Origin: Actinoplanes utahensis
GTDB lineage: Bacteria; Actinomycetota; Actinomycetes; Mycobacteriales; Micromonosporaceae
Length of the DNA: 45,720 bases
NCBI RefSeq assembly: GCF_016862455.1
Contig: NZ_BOMZ01000039.1
Location: 1-45,720, forward strand
Reading direction: 5' to 3'
A model generated the notes under the pieces. That model had not been told where the DNA came from. It searched no databases and worked only from the letters and a program-made list of their open reading frames with translations. This document shows positions 24,079-32,881 of this stretch, one piece after another. Position numbers and translations under genes: made by a program. Numbering within the stretch: position 1 is the stretch's first letter; each line of letters opens with the position of its first letter.

Positions 24079-25311
24079 TCATGCCGCGTCGAGGATCGCC
24101 TGTCCCGTCGTCACGGGCCCCGGCGTGTCGGCGCGGCGCCGGGCCCGGCTCCACCGGCGGGCGCTCAGCGTCCATCGCAGCAGCCGGCGGGGTACCGGGC
24201 TCTGCGTCGCCATGTGCAGCAGGTAGCGCCAGGCCGGGTATTCGCCGCGCCGGTTCGACAGGGCGTAGGAGAAACGACGGGCCGGCAGGTGGGCGTACTC
24301 CGGCATCCGCTCGAACCAGGCGCTGCTCGCCCGCGCCGCCCGTTGCAGCGGCGCCAGGGCCGCCTTGCGGCGATGCTCGTAACGTTCCAGGGCCACCGGC
24401 AGATCGTCACCCGAGGCGACGGCGTCCGCCAGGGCCATCGCGTCCTGCATCGCCAGTTTGGTGCCCGAGCCGATCGCGAAGTGGGTGGTGTGCGCCGCGT
24501 CGCCCATCAGCACCACGTTGCCGTGGTCCCAGCGCTGCGCGGTCACCCGGCGGAAGTTCAGCCAGCCGGTGCCGCCGACCTCCGCGCGGTGGTCGATCAG
24601 CTCGGCGCCGTCCAGATGGGACTCGAAGATCTTCTGCAACCGGAGCGTGCCGGTGGCGGCGTCCAGCCTGTCGAACTCCAGCGCGGCCCACGTCTGCGGG
24701 GTGCACTCGACGATGAACGTGCTGGTCCGCTCGTCGAACGGGTAGGCGTGGAACCAGATCCAGCCGGCCGGGGTCTCCTCGAACCCGAAGGTGAACGTGT
24801 CGAACACCTTCGGCGTACCCAGCCAGATGTATCTGTTCCGGGCCACCTCCACCTCGGCGCCGAAGTGCCCGGCGTGCGCCTCACGGATCCGGCTGCCCAC
24901 CCCGTCGCACGCCACCACCAGGTCCGACGGCGGCAGAGCGGCGAGGTCGTCCAGCTCCTCGCGGTACCTGATGGTCACGCCCAGCTCGACGGCCCGGGCG
25001 GCGAGGATCTCCAGGAGCTTGTGACGGCCCATGCTGAAGCCGTACCCGGCCAGGTGGGTGACGGGTTTGCCGGTGGCCCGGACCTCGTACTCGTCCCACT
25101 TGCAGGCGGCGTCCCAGATCCGCTCGGCGCTCACCGGGTCGTACCGGAACAGGTCGTCGAGCAGGTCGTCCCAGAACACCACGCCCCAGCCCCAGGTGAC
25201 CCCGGCCGGGTTGCGCTCCAGCACGGTCACGTCGTGCGACGGGTCGGCGAGCTTGGCCAGCGTCGCGAAGTAGAGGCCGGCGGGACCGCCGCCGACACAG
25301 GTGATCCGCAT
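24079..25311 (-). CDS. FAD-dependent aromatic monooxygenase (anthraniloyl/salicylyl-CoA hydroxylase-like)
   Basis: 410 residues from ATG 25311 (TAGGAG upstream). FAD motifs of group A flavin monooxygenases: CVGGGPAGLYFATLAK at the N-terminus, LVVACDGVGSRIRE, and VLMGDAAHTTHFAIGSGTKLA. The last is characteristic of the N-terminal domain of 2-aminobenzoyl-CoA monooxygenase and of salicylyl-CoA 5-hydroxylase, with VioD as another relative. The OYE-like C-terminal domain of aminobenzoyl-CoA monooxygenase is absent. It sits between two FemAB-like genes with short gaps of 10 and 26 bases. It may hydroxylate an aromatic acyl group before or after attachment to the polymer; that is inference. Confidence 0.85.
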   Translation of the reverse strand: MRITCVGGGPAGLYFATLAKLADPSHDVTVLERNPAGVTWGWGVVFWDDLLDDLFRYDPVSAERIWDAACKWDEYEVRATGKPVTHLAGYGFSMGRHKLLEILAARAVELGVTIRYREELDDLAALPPSDLVVACDGVGSRIREAHAGHFGAEVEVARNRYIWLGTPKVFDTFTFGFEETPAGWIWFHAYPFDERTSTFIVECTPQTWAALEFDRLDAATGTLRLQKIFESHLDGAELIDHRAEVGGTGWLNFRRVTAQRWDHGNVVLMGDAAHTTHFAIGSGTKLAMQDAMALADAVASGDDLPVALERYEHRRKAALAPLQRAARASSAWFERMPEYAHLPARRFSYALSNRRGEYPAWRYLLHMATQSPVPRRLLRWTLSARRWSRARRRADTPGPVTTGQAILDAA

Positions 25312-25321
25312 GTCGGGGCTC

Positions 25322-26344
25322 CTATCGGTAGGCGGGGAAGGTGACGGTCAGATCGGCCGGGTCGGCCTCCGGCCGGCGGTCGCGGACCAGGCGGTCGTAC
25401 GCGGCCGGGTCGGCGATCACCCGCCAGGTGTGGAACGGGTGCCGGCGGGGCGAGAACCCGGCCTTGTACGAGAACAGCGAGTCGTTCGCGCCGCCCTTGC
25501 CGCCGCCCAGGTGGAACACCTGGTCACCGCGGCTCTTGCACCAGCGGCGGACCTGGTCGTAGAGCAGCTCGTCGGCGTACCGCTTCGGCGCTCGCCGGGT
25601 CGACGAGACGTACCCGGTGGCGATCCCGTCGTACTCGAAGAACGTGTTCCCGCCGACCACCTCACCGTCCTCGCACGCCACCACCAGGTGCATCCGGTCG
25701 CCGACCGCGTCGTGCAGCGCGGCCAGGTGTTCCCGGGTGAAGAAGTAGTACGAGGTGGCGCCGACCCGCCGCATGTTGTCGTGGTAGACCTGCACCCACT
25801 CGCCGAGCCGGTCCCAGTCGTCGAACACGATCTCGGTCCCGGCGCGTTTCGCCCGGTTGATGTGGTTGCGGTGGTCGCTGCGGGTCTGCTTCCACATCTC
25901 GTCCTCGGAGACGGTCAGATCCATCGACACCGTCTCGCCGTGATGGACGAGCGCCCCGAAGTCCCGGAGCGCCGGGGCGGGCGCGGCCAACAGCGGGTGC
26001 ATGCGGATGAAGGCGGACACCACACCGCCCGCGCGCAGCGTCTCCACCAGCGCCGCGCCTGCCGCGCGCCAGAACTCGGCGTCCTCCTCGGCGGCGTCGC
26101 TGACCGGGCCCGGGTAGCCGTACGGTGAGATCGCGTCCTGGAGATCCGTGCCCGGGATCTCCCGCAGGATGAGCGGGATCAGCAACCGCCGCCCCGCCCG
26201 CTCGTAATGGAACGCGGCCGGGGCGCCTCCGTAGAGCCGGGCGTCGAGGACGACGTAGTCCGGCACGTGGTACATGTCGTGACCGACGTGCCGGAGGGTC
26301 TCCTTCCACTCGCGTGCCGCCGGTTCCAGCAGCGAAGCCGTCAT
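25322..26344 (-). CDS. FemAB-like GNAT-fold acyl/aminoacyl transferase (copy 2)
   Basis: 340 residues from ATG 26344, preceded by GGAAGGGAAAG. The frame stays open 153 bases upstream without coding character. Motifs match copy 1: ISPYGYPGPVSDAAEE, HGETVSMDLTVSEDEMWKQ, RSDHRNHINRAKRAGTEI, MRRVGATSYYFFTREHL and HLGGGKGGANDSLFSYKAGF. I estimate about half the residues are identical to copy 1. The two flank the FAD monooxygenase gene. Two separate enzymes suggest two acceptor positions, or two donors, on the same polymer. Confidence 0.82.
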   Translation of the reverse strand: MTASLLEPAAREWKETLRHVGHDMYHVPDYVVLDARLYGGAPAAFHYERAGRRLLIPLILREIPGTDLQDAISPYGYPGPVSDAAEEDAEFWRAAGAALVETLRAGGVVSAFIRMHPLLAAPAPALRDFGALVHHGETVSMDLTVSEDEMWKQTRSDHRNHINRAKRAGTEIVFDDWDRLGEWVQVYHDNMRRVGATSYYFFTREHLAALHDAVGDRMHLVVACEDGEVVGGNTFFEYDGIATGYVSSTRRAPKRYADELLYDQVRRWCKSRGDQVFHLGGGKGGANDSLFSYKAGFSPRRHPFHTWRVIADPAAYDRLVRDRRPEADPADLTVTFPAYR

Positions 26345-26367
26345 GTCGTACTTTCCCTTCCGAAGCC

Positions 26368-27495
26368 CTACGCGCGCAGGATGCGGGCGTTGAGCGCCAT
26401 GTTCGCGGCGAACTGATCGTTCACCACCTGGTGTCTCTCCAGCCGCAGTTGCACGGCCGGGTCGTACCGGCCCAGCTTCACGAAGCCGTCGGACCACCAG
26501 CCGTTGTCACTGCCGGTGCCGTCGACGAACTTGCGGTAGGTGGTTCCGCCGGGCCAGACGACCTTGGTGAGCAGGGACCCGAACGCCGCCATGTCGGCCG
26601 CCGACCAGCCCTGGTCGCGGTCGTGGGCCTCCACCACGTACGTGACCACCCCGTTGCCGTGGCCCACGTCCTGCCCGGGCTGTTTCGCCGAACCCCACAC
26701 GTCGTTCCAGAACCACGCGGTCGGCTCCGCCGGATTGCGCCGCAACTGGCCGCGCAACCGGGTGCTGATCTCGTCGGCGATCGCGGTGCAGCGGGCCCTG
26801 CGGGTCTGGTCGGCGCTGAGCTGGGCCAGGTTCATGGCGATCAGCGCCCAGTGCGCGGACATGTGGGTGCGCTCGCGGTGGATGTGGCTCTTCGGGCCGC
26901 GCGAGTACCACTTGTCGAAGACGTTCGCCTCGGCGAAACCGAGCAGCCGGGTGTAGCGGTCACGCAGCCCGGCGTCGGCGGTGTCCTTGATGGCGACCAG
27001 CAGGTTCGTGCCGTACCGCCACAGGTACGACTCGTACAGCGGGAACTCGTCGCCACCCCCGCCCACCTTGCTGGACGCCCAGCCCTGGTAGCCGTCCCGG
27101 AACGAGCTGCCGTTCAGCGACGCCGACGGCACGGCGGCGGCGACCACGTTCTCCAGGAAACCCAGCCCCCGATCCAGGAAGCGGCGCTGGCCGGTGGCCC
27201 GGTACATGGCCGTGCACGAGTCGACGTCATAGGCCAGGTCGTAGTGGTCGCGGGAGTCCTTCGAGCGGCTCAGCGGGGTGGCGTTGCGCTCGGTGTAGTC
27301 CCAGCTCCTCATGTAGACGCCGGTCCAGTGCTCGACCGTCTTGATCTTGACGGCGTCCTCCACGGCGGGCGGGGCCGCCGGGACCGGATCGCGCTCGGCG
27401 GGAACGTCGTCACCGGCCCGCACCAGGTGCAGACCTGCCGCCCCGGCCACCACCACCCCGCCGAGCCCCGCCGCCAGAATCGTCCGCCGCCTCAT
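26368..27495 (-). CDS. Exported protein of unknown function, possible polysaccharide-processing enzyme
   Basis: 375 residues. The N-terminus MRRRTILAAGLGGVVVAGAA is an Arg-rich, strongly hydrophobic signal or anchor. The mature part is mostly helical, rich in Trp, Tyr and Gly-Asp turns (LAYDVDSCTAMYRATGQRRF, YESYLWRYGTNLLVAI, ERTHMSAHWALIAMNL, HGNGVVTYVVEAHDRDQGW). That resembles alpha/alpha-toroid enzymes such as polysaccharide lyases and glucuronyl epimerases, but no family signature is certain. The gene overlaps Wzy by 4 bases. Placement directly after polymerase and before the decoration enzymes suggests work on the exported polymer. Confidence 0.7.
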   Translation of the reverse strand: MRRRTILAAGLGGVVVAGAAGLHLVRAGDDVPAERDPVPAAPPAVEDAVKIKTVEHWTGVYMRSWDYTERNATPLSRSKDSRDHYDLAYDVDSCTAMYRATGQRRFLDRGLGFLENVVAAAVPSASLNGSSFRDGYQGWASSKVGGGGDEFPLYESYLWRYGTNLLVAIKDTADAGLRDRYTRLLGFAEANVFDKWYSRGPKSHIHRERTHMSAHWALIAMNLAQLSADQTRRARCTAIADEISTRLRGQLRRNPAEPTAWFWNDVWGSAKQPGQDVGHGNGVVTYVVEAHDRDQGWSAADMAAFGSLLTKVVWPGGTTYRKFVDGTGSDNGWWSDGFVKLGRYDPAVQLRLERHQVVNDQFAANMALNARILRA

Positions 27496-28685
27496 CGCGC
27501 CACCACCAGTTCCTTAGGGGTGGCCGGCACCTTCACCAGGGCCGCCGCGGCCGCCATCGCCGCAAAGATCCACGCCAGCCGGGAGTCGTAGTAGTCGCCG
27601 GAGAACAGGCTGCTCAGCGCCACGAAGACGGCTGCCGCCACGGCCAGGCCGGTGAGCTGCGGACGGGCGCCGCCGCCACGGACGATCCGGGTCCACAGCA
27701 GGATCGAGGCGGTGAGCAGCCCCAGCCCGGCCAGCCCGCCCTCGGCGGCGACCGCGAGCAGATAGTTGTGCGGATACTCGACCGCCTGGTTGACGCCGAT
27801 CAGCCCGTAGAAGCCGTCCAGCCCGGAGCCGCCGATCGGATGGTCGGCGAACATGCGCAGGGCGGCCATCCAGATGTCGGTCCGCCCGGAGAGATATTGT
27901 TCCTGCACGGTCTGTTCAACGAACCGCTCCTGGAAGAGGTCGGTGAACTCGGGCGGGGCGAGCGCCCCGATCACCCCCACCGCGGCCACGGCCACCGTCA
28001 CGGCCGCCGCGACCGCGCCGGCGCTCAGCCGGCGCCGCAGCTTCAGCAGCGCCGCGAAACCCACCACGCCACCGGCCACCAGCGTCCCGCGCGACCCGGA
28101 CAGCACCGTGGCCAGCAGGAACAGCGGGATCACCAGCAGCGGCGATTTCCGGCCGGTCACCATGAACAGGGCGACCGCGCTGATCACCCCGAGCACCTCG
28201 ACCCGGGCGAACACGTTCGGCCCGCCGCCGAACGCCGAGTAGCGGCCCTGCTCGCCCGGGCCGCTGACGAAGATGGCGGCCAGCGCGTAGACGATCGCCG
28301 CCACGAAGAACAGCTTGAAGGTGAACAGGATGACGGTGTCCGGGTCACCGAGCGTGTAGACGTAGGCCACCAGCAGCAGCACCCCGAGCAGCACCAGGTC
28401 CAGGGTCTGCGGGCCGGTCCGGGCAGCCGGCGGCGCCCACAGCGCCGAGGCGATCTGGAACAGGAAGAACAGCAGCGCCGCGACCAGCCAGCCCTCCGGC
28501 CGCCCGCCGAGCTCCCGCGGCCGGCGGCCCACCTCGACGGCCAGCAGCACCAGCGCGATCACCAGGCCGATCACCCGCAGGTCGACCCAGGCCAGGTCGA
28601 GCAGCCCGGCCCGGTCCAGGGTGTACCGGCCGCCGATCGCGACCAGGACGAGCACCAGGCCGGGCGCGAGGAAGGCGCGGTTCAT
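27492..28685 (-). CDS. Wzy/O-antigen-ligase-type polymerase
   Basis: 397 residues from ATG 28685, overlapping the flippase end by 4 bases. About 11 membrane helices. The Wzy_C-type loop lies between two helices around residues 270-320, with VEQTVQEQYLSGRTDIWMAA, ADHPIGGSGLDGFYGL and VEYPHNYLLAVAAEGGLAG. The family joins lipid-linked repeat units at the outer face of the membrane. In a locus with Wzx and Wzz it should be the repeat-unit polymerase rather than a ligase. Confidence 0.88.
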   Translation of the reverse strand: MNRAFLAPGLVLVLVAIGGRYTLDRAGLLDLAWVDLRVIGLVIALVLLAVEVGRRPRELGGRPEGWLVAALLFFLFQIASALWAPPAARTGPQTLDLVLLGVLLLVAYVYTLGDPDTVILFTFKLFFVAAIVYALAAIFVSGPGEQGRYSAFGGGPNVFARVEVLGVISAVALFMVTGRKSPLLVIPLFLLATVLSGSRGTLVAGGVVGFAALLKLRRRLSAGAVAAAVTVAVAAVGVIGALAPPEFTDLFQERFVEQTVQEQYLSGRTDIWMAALRMFADHPIGGSGLDGFYGLIGVNQAVEYPHNYLLAVAAEGGLAGLGLLTASILLWTRIVRGGGARPQLTGLAVAAAVFVALSSLFSGDYYDSRLAWIFAAMAAAAALVKVPATPKELVVAR

Positions 28686-29956
28686 CGGTCTCTCACGATC
28701 CGGGTGGCGACCATCGCGAAGACCAGGCAGGTGCCGTACCCGGCGAGCGAGCCGTACGCCGCGCCGAGGATGTTCATCTTCGGGATCAGCAGCACGTACG
28801 CCACGAAGCTCACCAGGAAACCGGTGATCTCGGCGGCCGACACCAGACCGCCGTGCCCCTTCGCGATCAGCAGGCCCAGGCTGACCCGGGACACCGCGTA
28901 CAGGCCGGCTGCCACCACCAGCGGCACCACGATCACCTTGGCGTCGGCGTACTCGTGGCCGAACAGCGGCTCGATCAGCAGGTACAGCCCACCGGCCGCC
29001 AGCGGGACCACCACCAGCGCGTAGACCGCGACGGCCGTCACGATCGGCGCCGCCTTCAGCGTGCCGTCCCGGTGCGTGGCCCGCCACCGGCCCAGGCGCG
29101 AGTCGGCGTACGCCCGCACCGGCCAGGCCAGCAGCTCGGTCATGGTGGCCACCGAGGTGTAGTGGCCCAGCGCCGCCGTCGACGCCAGGGCCGGGATGAC
29201 CAGGCGGTCCACCCGCAGCATCGCCATGTTCGACAGCGCGGCCGGGAACAGCGACAGACCCTCCCGGCGGACCAGGCGGTTCTGCGCCGGATCGAGCGGG
29301 ACGCTACCCTCGGCGGGCGGCAGCCGCAGCCAGATCACCAGGTAGACGACGGTCGGGGCGGCCCCGGCGATCAGGTAGGCCAGGAACCAGACCTCCGGGT
29401 GGGCGGCGCCGGTGACGTACAGGCCGATCAGCATGGCCAGCAGCAGCAGCGCCTCCATCACCCGGGCCAGCAGGAAGTCCTTGACCCGGCCGACCGCGAT
29501 GGCGATCGAGCGGGTGGCCAGGCCGGCCGCCTCGATCAGCGCGAACCAGGCCAGCATGGTCACGATCAGCGGGCCGGGGGTGAGCCGGGACGGCGCGGCG
29601 ATCTGCCACAGCACCGCCCCGGCCAGGAAGATCAGGCACGGTACGGCGAGCAGGCGGGCGTACGCGCGGACGGCGGGCGCCGGGGCGACGTCGTGGTACG
29701 CGGCGACGAAGCTGCGCTCGGTGCCGAGCAGCAGCAGCTGGGTGGCCAGGTACACCACCTGGAGCAGCAGCGCGACCTCGCCCCGGTGGGTGGGGCTGAG
29801 CGACCGGACCATCAGGATGTTCGCGGCCATCGCCACACCGCCGGTCAGCACCTGCGAGGCGAGCAGCTGCACCGACGGTTCGCGCAGCACCTTCCCGGCC
29901 AGGGCGACCGGGCCGCCCCGCCGTGTGCCGGCCGCCCGCACCCGCAGTTCACTCAC
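28682..29956 (-). CDS. Wzx-type polysaccharide flippase (MATE/MOP superfamily)
   Basis: 424 residues from GTG 29956, overlapping the Wzz end by 8 bases. A much longer open frame upstream is antisense-like Arg/Pro sequence from the Wzz repeat region and is not coding. About 12 to 14 membrane helices: VLTGGVAMAANILMVRSLS near the N-terminus, FPAALSNMAMLRVDRLVIPA in the middle, and ILGAAYGSLAGYGTCLVFAM at the end. The family moves undecaprenyl-linked oligosaccharide units across the membrane. Confidence 0.88.
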   Translation of the reverse strand: MSELRVRAAGTRRGGPVALAGKVLREPSVQLLASQVLTGGVAMAANILMVRSLSPTHRGEVALLLQVVYLATQLLLLGTERSFVAAYHDVAPAPAVRAYARLLAVPCLIFLAGAVLWQIAAPSRLTPGPLIVTMLAWFALIEAAGLATRSIAIAVGRVKDFLLARVMEALLLLAMLIGLYVTGAAHPEVWFLAYLIAGAAPTVVYLVIWLRLPPAEGSVPLDPAQNRLVRREGLSLFPAALSNMAMLRVDRLVIPALASTAALGHYTSVATMTELLAWPVRAYADSRLGRWRATHRDGTLKAAPIVTAVAVYALVVVPLAAGGLYLLIEPLFGHEYADAKVIVVPLVVAAGLYAVSRVSLGLLIAKGHGGLVSAAEITGFLVSFVAYVLLIPKMNILGAAYGSLAGYGTCLVFAMVATRIVRDR

Positions 29957-31634
29957 TGCGCTGTTGCTCCTCTTCCGGGGTGCCGGCGGTTTCCTTGTCG
30001 TCCTCCGCGGCGGGCGCCTCCCGCTGCGCCGGCACCTCGCGCTGCGCCTCCCGCTGCGCGGGCGCCTCGCGCTGCGCCTCCCGCTGCGCGGGCGCCTCGC
30101 GCTGCGCCTCGCGCTGCGCCGGCGCCTCTCCCTGGGCCTGCGCCTCCCGCTGCGCCGGAGCCGGAGAGGACTCCGGCGCGGTCTCGATCGCGGACGAGGT
30201 GACCACGCGGGCCCGTCCCCGGGCGGTGCCGACCGGCGGCAGCGACACGAACGTGTCGTCCATCCGGGGCGGCTGGTCACCGTTCATCCCGAAGATCAGG
30301 TCGGGGCTGTCGGCGCCGGTGACCTCGGCCTGCCCCTGCCAGGAGCCGTTCGTGGGCAGCTTGCGCGGCAGCGCGTTGAGCACCGCCCCGGCCAGCTTGG
30401 CGCCGGCCCGTTTCAGCACGTCGATCGACTTCTCCACGTCGGCCGTCCGGGTCCGCCCGGCCCGCACCACCAGCAGCGCGTTGTCGGTGACCTGGCCGAG
30501 CACCGACGCGTCGGCCACCCCGTGCAGGGCCGGCGCGTCGACGAGCACGATGTCGTAGCGTTCGGTCAGGGTCCGCACGGTCGCGCCGAGCCGCGGGGAC
30601 GCCAGCAGCTCACCCGGATCGGGCGCGTGCTCCCCGGCGGGCAGCACGGTGACCCGGCCGCCGAGCGACTTCTGCAGCACGTCCGGCACCGTGGCGGTGC
30701 CGGCGAGCACCTCGGCCAGGCCGGGCGCGCTGTCCAGGGACAGGTAACGGCCCACCCCGGGGGTGCGCATGTTCGCGTCGACGAGCGCCACCCGCGCTCC
30801 CGTCTCGGCCATCGCTATCGCCAGCCCGCAGGTGACGGCGGTGGTGCCCTCCTTGCGGCCGGCGCCGGTGAGCAGCACCGACCGGCCGCGCCCGGGCACG
30901 CCGGTGCGGGCCTCGGCCAGCACCGGCATCAGGCTGCGCAGCTGGCGGAACGTCTCGGCCAGCGCCTGGTCGGGATGCCCGGTCCGGGACCGGCCACCGA
31001 TCGAGATCACCCCGACCGCGTCCAGCCCGAGCCGCCGCAGGTCCTCCTCCTCGGTGACGGTCCGCGCCCCGGCCTCCCGGACGGCGACCGCCGCCGCGCC
31101 GATCAGCAGCCCCAGCACCGCGGCGAACCCGGTGTCGCGGCCCAGGTTGCCCGGCTCCTCGACGGTGACCGCGTCCTGCACGATGGAGACCGTCGGGGCG
31201 GGCCCGTCGTCCGGGTCCGCCGGGGCGCCGATCTGCCGGGCCAGGCCGACCAGCACCGACGCGGCGGTGGTGACGATCTGCCGGCTGCGGTCCGCGTCGG
31301 GGTCGGTGGCCGCGATCTCCAGCAGTTCGGTGCCCTCCCGGATCTGCGCGGACAGGCTCTTCTGCACCTCGGCGGGGGAGATCCCCGGCCCCATCCGATC
31401 CACCACGGCCTGCGCCACCCGCGGCCCGGTGAGCAGGGCGATGTACGAGTTGAGGCGCCGGGCCCCGGCGTCCGGATCCTGCGCGCCCGAGCTCACGAAC
31501 AGGACCATCGACGACCGGTGACCCGGCGCTCCGGTGAGCGAGACGCCTCCCGCGATCCCGGCCGCCACCAGGACCGGCACCAGCAGCCAGAGCCATCGGC
31601 GGCGACAGGCCCGGACATAGGCACGCAGTTCCAC
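29949..31634 (-). CDS. Wzz/tyrosine-kinase-like polysaccharide chain-length regulator
   Basis: 561 residues from GTG 31634 (GGGGGAATC upstream). Two membrane helices (about 15-33 and 168-186) enclose a short outer domain, followed by a cytoplasmic CpsD/BY-kinase-like domain: Walker A' VALVDANMRTPG and Walker B YDIVLVDAPAL. The P-loop is abnormal: LLTGAGRKEGTTAV has no GK(S/T) in register. No Tyr cluster is present at the C-terminus; instead there are decapeptide APAQREAQRE repeats and an acidic end. It probably controls chain length through assembly rather than Tyr phosphorylation. Confidence 0.85.
   Translation of the reverse strand: MELRAYVRACRRRWLWLLVPVLVAAGIAGGVSLTGAPGHRSSMVLFVSSGAQDPDAGARRLNSYIALLTGPRVAQAVVDRMGPGISPAEVQKSLSAQIREGTELLEIAATDPDADRSRQIVTTAASVLVGLARQIGAPADPDDGPAPTVSIVQDAVTVEEPGNLGRDTGFAAVLGLLIGAAAVAVREAGARTVTEEEDLRRLGLDAVGVISIGGRSRTGHPDQALAETFRQLRSLMPVLAEARTGVPGRGRSVLLTGAGRKEGTTAVTCGLAIAMAETGARVALVDANMRTPGVGRYLSLDSAPGLAEVLAGTATVPDVLQKSLGGRVTVLPAGEHAPDPGELLASPRLGATVRTLTERYDIVLVDAPALHGVADASVLGQVTDNALLVVRAGRTRTADVEKSIDVLKRAGAKLAGAVLNALPRKLPTNGSWQGQAEVTGADSPDLIFGMNGDQPPRMDDTFVSLPPVGTARGRARVVTSSAIETAPESSPAPAQREAQAQGEAPAQREAQREAPAQREAQREAPAQREAQREVPAQREAPAAEDDKETAGTPEEEQQRSE
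30011..30165 (-). repeat. 30-bp tandem repeats encoding APAQREAQRE
   Basis: About four near-identical 30-base units, in frame near the 3' end of the Wzz gene, encode the decapeptide APAQREAQRE; degenerate copies flank them. The array also creates long false open frames on other strands. Confidence 0.85.
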
Positions 31635-31649
31635 GATTCCCCCGATTCG

Positions 31650-32876
31650 TCAGGAACGGACAGGCGCACGGCGGGCGGACCGGTCCAGGACCGCCTCGAA
31701 CCGCTCGAACAACAGCTCCCGGGAGAACCGTTCGACGGCCAGCCGGTGCGCCGCCGCCCGGGCCTGCCGCAGCCACGCCTCGTCCCGCAGGTGGGCGGCC
31801 AGCTCGGACCCGGCCGCCTCGGTGTCCTCCGGGGCCAGCACCAGGCCCGCCCCGGTCTCGCGGAGCAGGTCGGCCTGCCAGCCGCCGTAGTTGATGGCGA
31901 TCGGCCGGGACGCGGCCAGCGCGTCGAAGAACTTGTTGGCCGAGTTGTCCCAGAGCGCGCGGATCGGCCGGACCGTGCTGCTGGACATGGTGGCCGCGCC
32001 GAGGATCACCGGCAGCTCCGCCTTGGGCACCTTCTCCCACATGTGCACCACGTCGCCGAGCAGGCCGAGTTCGGCGGCGAGCGTCTTGGTCGACTCCCAC
32101 TCCTTGCCGTGCCCGACGATCAGCAGCCGCAGGTCCGGGTCGAGTTTCGCGGCCGTGTGCAGCGCCCGGACCAGGTAGCCGACCCCGTTCACCACGCCCA
32201 GCGCGCCGGTGTAGACGAGCAGCGGGCGGTCGCCGAGCCAGTCGTGCGCGGCCCGGAACGCCCGCACCTTCTCCTGGTCGACGGTGAACAGGTCGAGGTC
32301 GGCGGCGTTCGGGATGACGGTGGTCGGGGTGCCGGGGCGGCGGGCGACGACCCCGGCGGCCATGCCGGGGGACAGGGCGATCACCTCGGCGGCGTTGCGG
32401 TAGGCGAAGTCCGCCAGGCCGCCGGCCACCCGGCGCAGCACCGGGTTGCGCAGCGCGCCCATCTCGATCGGCACCTCGGGCCACAGGTCGCGGACCTCGA
32501 AGACGAACGGCACCCGGCGCAGCCTCGCGGCGATCACGCCGGGCACCGCCACGGTCAGCGGGGTGCTGGTGGCGAACACCAGGTCGGCCTTGAGCCGGGC
32601 CGCTTTCGCGGCGGCGAGCAGCATGAACTCGCCGAAGGCGCGCAGCCGCCGGGCGAAACCCATGTGATTGTCGTACGGCACCCGGAACCAGTGCACGGTC
32701 ACGCCGTCCTCGACGGTCGTGCGCCAGCCCAGCCCTCGGGCGCCCGGGGTGATGTCGGTGGTGATCACGTCGACGGTGTGCCCCCGTGCCACCAGCCGGC
32801 GGGCCTGCTCGTAGGACCGGATCCCGCCCGCCATACCCGGGTTGCAGTAGTACTGGTGGATGTAGACGATGTGCAT
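31650..32876 (-). CDS. Family 4 glycosyltransferase (WbuB/WcaI-like)
   Basis: 408 residues from ATG 32876. N-terminal domain with HQYYCNPGMAGGIRSYEQAR and FEVRDLWPEVPIEMG, a motif typical of WbuB-like enzymes that transfer amino sugars. The C-terminal domain has VIPNAADLDLF, LLVYTGALGVVNGVGYLV and ALWDNSANKFFDALAASRP. It starts 5 bases after the aminotransferase stop. With the divergent glycosyltransferase at 3412-4590, it is one of only two ordinary glycosyltransferases in the window, so the repeat unit may be about a trisaccharide unless more lie elsewhere. Confidence 0.9.
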   Translation of the reverse strand: MHIVYIHQYYCNPGMAGGIRSYEQARRLVARGHTVDVITTDITPGARGLGWRTTVEDGVTVHWFRVPYDNHMGFARRLRAFGEFMLLAAAKAARLKADLVFATSTPLTVAVPGVIAARLRRVPFVFEVRDLWPEVPIEMGALRNPVLRRVAGGLADFAYRNAAEVIALSPGMAAGVVARRPGTPTTVIPNAADLDLFTVDQEKVRAFRAAHDWLGDRPLLVYTGALGVVNGVGYLVRALHTAAKLDPDLRLLIVGHGKEWESTKTLAAELGLLGDVVHMWEKVPKAELPVILGAATMSSSTVRPIRALWDNSANKFFDALAASRPIAINYGGWQADLLRETGAGLVLAPEDTEAAGSELAAHLRDEAWLRQARAAAHRLAVERFSRELLFERFEAVLDRSARRAPVRS

Positions 32877-32881
32877 GCGGG

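Noticed and set aside
30011..30165. A CRISPR-like array suggested by regular 30-base repeats
   Set aside because: The units are contiguous with no unique spacers and lie in frame inside the Wzz coding sequence.
29957..30280. A longer N-terminus for the flippase
   Set aside because: It would be an out-of-frame translation of the Wzz repeat region, all Arg/Ser/Pro. GTG 29956 with stop/start overlap fits the operon style.
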